From: Iris pallida
Taxonomy: Eukaryota > Streptophyta > Magnoliopsida > Asparagales > Iridaceae
Assembly: GCA_029216955.1 (NCBI GenBank)
Contig: JANAVB010015600.1
Coordinates: 29,038,778-29,102,777 of the forward strand
Direction: 5' to 3'
DNA length: 64,000 nucleotides
Under the pieces are notes generated by a model. It made no database searches. It saw nothing but the letters and a program-made list of their open reading frames with translations, and had not been told where the DNA came from. The translations under genes and the position numbers were made by a program. Positions 60,788-64,000 of this stretch are shown here, in pieces. Numbering within the stretch: position 1 is the stretch's first letter; each line of letters begins with the position of its first letter.

Positions 60788-63700
60788 TGTCACTCCCCGT
60801 TTTCGGAATACGTAATTTTTTGATTTTTTATGTATATGGTATCTGGCACCTGTATCTTTATTGCATTTATCCTGTATTTGTAACTGGCCATGGCATGGAA
60901 CAGTATCTCGTCGCGGATTAGTGTGCCACCCCTTATCCTTGTCTGGTTGTAGGCGTGGTTCACTGTTTCGATGATAAGATTTTTGAACTGTGCTGTGGTT
61001 AGGATTTTATTTAATTAATTTAATTAGTTGTATCATGTAGCATTTAACATGTCATTAGTCATATGGTTAAGAGCATGCTTAAGCTTAGGATTTCTTTGAG
61101 TCAACCCAACCCCTATATATATTCTCTTCCACACTCTCTCTCCTCATTCACTCTTTCATTTATTTTCCTCAAGCAAACTTTTAGGCAAGTACATCTTGCA
61201 CCAAATGGAGAGATTATTGCATTTTTATTTCTTGATTTTTTTTTGATATTATTTGTCTATATTGTTCTTCTTTTCATTCTCTACAAGTTTAGTTCTTGGA
61301 GTTTTTGATTTTAATGGCTAGTTTGGTGTAGATCTAAGTTTCTAAAACTAGGGTTCTATAGGTTTTTATGGTTTTGATCTATCAAACTTGGTTGTTTTTG
61401 AAAACTAATGGTCCTATGTTGTAGGAAATTCAATTCTACCCAATTTTGACCTTTGAAAAGTTAGATTTCGACTTGTTTTGAGGACGTTATGGCCAAAACA
61501 ATTTTTGGTCAAACTTCTATGTTCATCTGTCCTGATTTTGGCAGGGACGATAAATAGTGCCGAGCCGCATAAGGATGATGCATAGTGCTGTATAGTGCCG
61601 AGACGCATAAGGATGATGTATAGTGCTGCATAGTGCTGTATAGTATCGAGCCGTATAAGGATGATGCATAGTGCTGCATAGTGCCGAGCCGCATAAGGAT
61701 GATGCATAGTGCTGCATAGTGCCGAGCCGCATAAGGATGATGCATAGTGCTGTATAGTGCCGAGCTGCATAAGAATGCTGTATAGTGCTGCATAGTGCTG
61801 CATAGTGCCGAGCCGCATAAGGATGATGTATAGTGCTGCATAGTACCGAGACGCATAAGGATGATACATAGTGCTGCATAGTGCTGCATAGTGCCGAGCC
61901 GCATAAGGATGATGCATAGTGCTGCATAGTGCTGTATAGTACCGAGCCGCATAAGGATGATGCATAGTGATGCATAGTGTTGCATAGTGCCGAGCCGCAT
62001 AAGGATGATGCATAGTGCTACATAGTGCTGCATAGTGCCAAGCCGCATAAGAATGTTGCATAGTGCTGCATAGTGCCGAGCCGCATAAGGATGCTGAATA
62101 GTGCCGCATAGTGCTGAATAGTGTCGCATAGTACCTATTTTGGCTGTTTTTGGTTATTTTAAGTCCTATTTGGCTGAATTATGGCCAGAATTTCTTCAAA
62201 CCTCCAACATGAAAGTTGTAGATCTTTGTCTTGGCTTCAAGGACCTTCATGTCTCAGTTTAACCAGAATTTATATTTGACTTTTATGTCACGAGGGGTCC
62301 ACGTAACTTTCTGACTTGACCGTGTTCCTGACCTGATTACCTGTATACGTGCTGGTACCTATTCTAAGTGTATATTGAGATACAATATTAGTATGTACTG
62401 CGGTGCCATTTAATGAGTGCACTGAGGTGTGACTCTACATGCTAAGTGATCATTCGTGTTATATGTCAATACATGTGTACCTTCCAGCACAGTCATGGTA
62501 ATTGGTCAGCAATAGTGTCGTGGTAAAATGATTGTTGTTTGATGCATTACACTAAGCATGGATCTAGATTGAGCCGATATGGATTCATACTTAGGGTACA
62601 CATACTATGGTACGACATATAGGAGGATGACCATGTGACCACGACATGTAATTCCAATATCGAGATAGGGTTAATCTAAGCAACTTAAATTGGTAGAAGC
62701 ATTGGGAGGGAACAGAATCTCGAGATCGTACGTCACCAGCCGCCCTGGGTCCCGTCCTGGCGCGTCGGGTTGGCTGCCTCGGATACTGTATAGTCATCCG
62801 CACTAGTGGAGTACAGTATCTGATTTGTGACTGCCGAGCCAGCTCTTCCTATAGGAGAGCTGGAACCGTTACTGCTTATTCTAGCGCGGTGGCCTTTCGA
62901 GGGACCGGTGCATTTCGTGCTTGCTTGTATATAATGGTTTGGCTAGCCCTGCTGGAATGCGATACGATCTGAGGATTCTTATATATATATCGCATTACTG
63001 GTATAATCCAGACAAATCATAGAAAGCCGTAGGATTGATTGGCCGCTTGTAAGCTGACTTGTTTGTGATATGTTTTCTTCTGTTAGCAACTGAGGAACAT
63101 GGACTATCGTGGTGCGTGGTCCAACCCATGTCCTTGTTTGGTTGTTGGGTTGGACTATTGTGCTGCGATAGGCTATGGACCGAAGTCGCGAATCAGAAAC
63201 CCTTTTACCTGCCCATGGTTATAGGATATATCTTATCTCGGCACGATATTGGCACCGTTTGTCCTTGTTTGGTTGTAAGGGTGTCGTATTGTCTCGATGA
63301 TATGGTATAAGCCTATAACTCGTGAATCAGGTCTTATTATTACGCTTGGATTTTATCTCACTCTTTTGTGCTCCCTTGTGGTACTTGCTATTCGGGGCCT
63401 GACCCCGCTGGTTTAGTTTGGCCAGATTTCGTAGCAGCTCCAGAGGATCCAGCTTTCCACCCGAACAATGGTGCACGCCAGGAGTATGGGCGCCAGGGAC
63501 CATGAGTGGGTTTCTTCTTTACCGCTCTGATATCTTCTATTTTGTACTTGGCGTTTAGCCACCGGCACTTGTTTAGCCGGCAGTTCTGGATACTAGTTTC
63601 CTTTGCATAATTGTAATTAAATCAGACTGCAGCTGACTATAGTTATGTACTATTGACTCTCGGAACTAGCTCATCATTTTGTATAGCTAGACTCATGAAT

Positions 63701-63931
63701 CATTCTGATGAAGTGTCGGGGACGCCTTACTGCTTTGTCTTATATGATCATTATTTACTGCTTCTTGTTTTGATTGATTGAGACATAGATGCTCTGTGGG
63801 ACCATAGGAGACCTGATTGTAGCATGCACCCCCTAGTCTCTTGACAGCCACGATCGCCGTATGACGTTTATATACCTCATACGGTGTAGCTGGCCTAGTC
63901 CGTCTCAGTATTTCGGTACTGGGGCGTGACA
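60788..63931 (+). repeat. 3-prime LTR of gag-only element (3144 bp)
   Basis: TGTCACTCCCCG to GGGGCGTGACA, with a TATA box at 61114-61122 and a minisatellite at 61548-62134. It differs from the 5-prime LTR by scattered substitutions and about 10 bp of array length. Confidence 0.93.
61548..62134. repeat. 38-bp minisatellite in 3-prime LTR
   Basis: Same unit as in the 5-prime LTR, with private variants (gagacgcataagg, gagctgcataag). Long minus-strand frames here are repeat artefacts. Confidence 0.9.
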
Positions 63932-63936
63932 AAAAC
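63932..63936. repeat. Target-site duplication, right copy (aaaac)
   Basis: See 55537-55541. Confidence 0.9.
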
Positions 63937-64000
63937 TCATATCACTAATATGTAAAACAATAAGCACATATCACCAAAGATATAAGTATAAGTAGAAATG
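63937..64000. other. Flanking AT-rich DNA, no gene seen
   Basis: Sixty-four bases of AT-rich sequence to the window end. It should continue the pre-insertion sequence left of 55537. Confidence 0.4.

Larger units (their letters stand above)
55542..63931 (+). mobile_element. Complete gag-only (TR-GAG-like) Ty3/gypsy element
   Basis: The element is 8390 bp: 5-prime LTR 55542-58675 (3134 bp), internal region 58676-60787 (2112 bp), 3-prime LTR 60788-63931 (3144 bp), flanked by a perfect TSD aaaac (55537-55541 and 63932-63936). The internal region encodes only a Gag with two CCHC knuckles. I find no protease, RT, RNase H or integrase motif, and the purine tract is reached about 450 bases after gag ends. 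This matches the class described as terminal-repeat retrotransposons with a GAG domain. Movement would need enzymes from a related autonomous element. The LTR ends are homologous to the solo LTR at 9129 and the minus-strand LTR at 6298. Confidence 0.88.

Overview
This is plant nuclear DNA made almost entirely of nested LTR retrotransposons. I found no credible host protein gene, tRNA or rRNA. The support is a Ty1/copia element of the Sirevirus type, Ty3/gypsy-like LTRs of 2.6-3.1 kb, 5-bp target-site duplications, and an AT-rich background with GC-rich minisatellites. It fits the repeat-rich fraction of a large angiosperm genome; I cannot name the species.

The dominant structural fact is a 13-N gap at 33084-33096. 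The stretch 5679-33083 to its left is repeated as 33097-60397 to its right, in the same order and strand. The right-hand contig begins inside the left one and the left one ends inside the right one: a dovetail overlap of about 27.3 kb that was never merged. Read it as one locus shown twice. The non-redundant content is about 36.7 kb (1-33083 followed by 60398-64000). Each contig is richest in small deletions near its own gap-facing end, so broken frames there are often assembly errors.

Layout of the unique locus: (1) 1-1785, minus-strand Ty3/gypsy-like LTR running off the window, with a 33-bp minisatellite and a long AT run, followed by a polypurine-type signature. (2) 1786-5499, unclassified repeat DNA with a 43-bp minisatellite and an LTR-like TGTCACGACCC start at 2379. 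(3) 5500-6297, second partial copy of the first LTR. (4) 6298-7078 (minus) and 9129-11729 (plus), two related TGTCACTCC-type LTRs head to head around a 2-kb spacer. (5) 11730-15660, decayed minus-strand Ty1/copia element lacking its integrase core. (6) 17041-17209 and 27062-28020, two halves of an old Sirevirus-like LTR. (7) 17210-27061, a nearly complete Sirevirus inserted in (6), with TSD tctcc, tRNA-Met-type PBS, gag, pol, and a 430-codon third ORF downstream of pol. (8) 28267 onward, a gag-only LTR element, complete in the right contig as 55542-63931 with TSD aaaac.

How the parts work: in the Sirevirus, LTR-driven RNA would encode Gag (two zinc knuckles around a coiled-coil), protease, integrase, RT and RNase H, but stops and frameshifts shared by both contigs break gag and pol. 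ORF3 is intact in the left contig and is preceded by its own TATA-like leader. The gag-only element lacks pol and would depend on enzymes from another element. The points most worth a second look are the false duplication, the gag-only element, the separate promoter-like leader of ORF3, and three related LTRs that carry unrelated minisatellites at one shared position.
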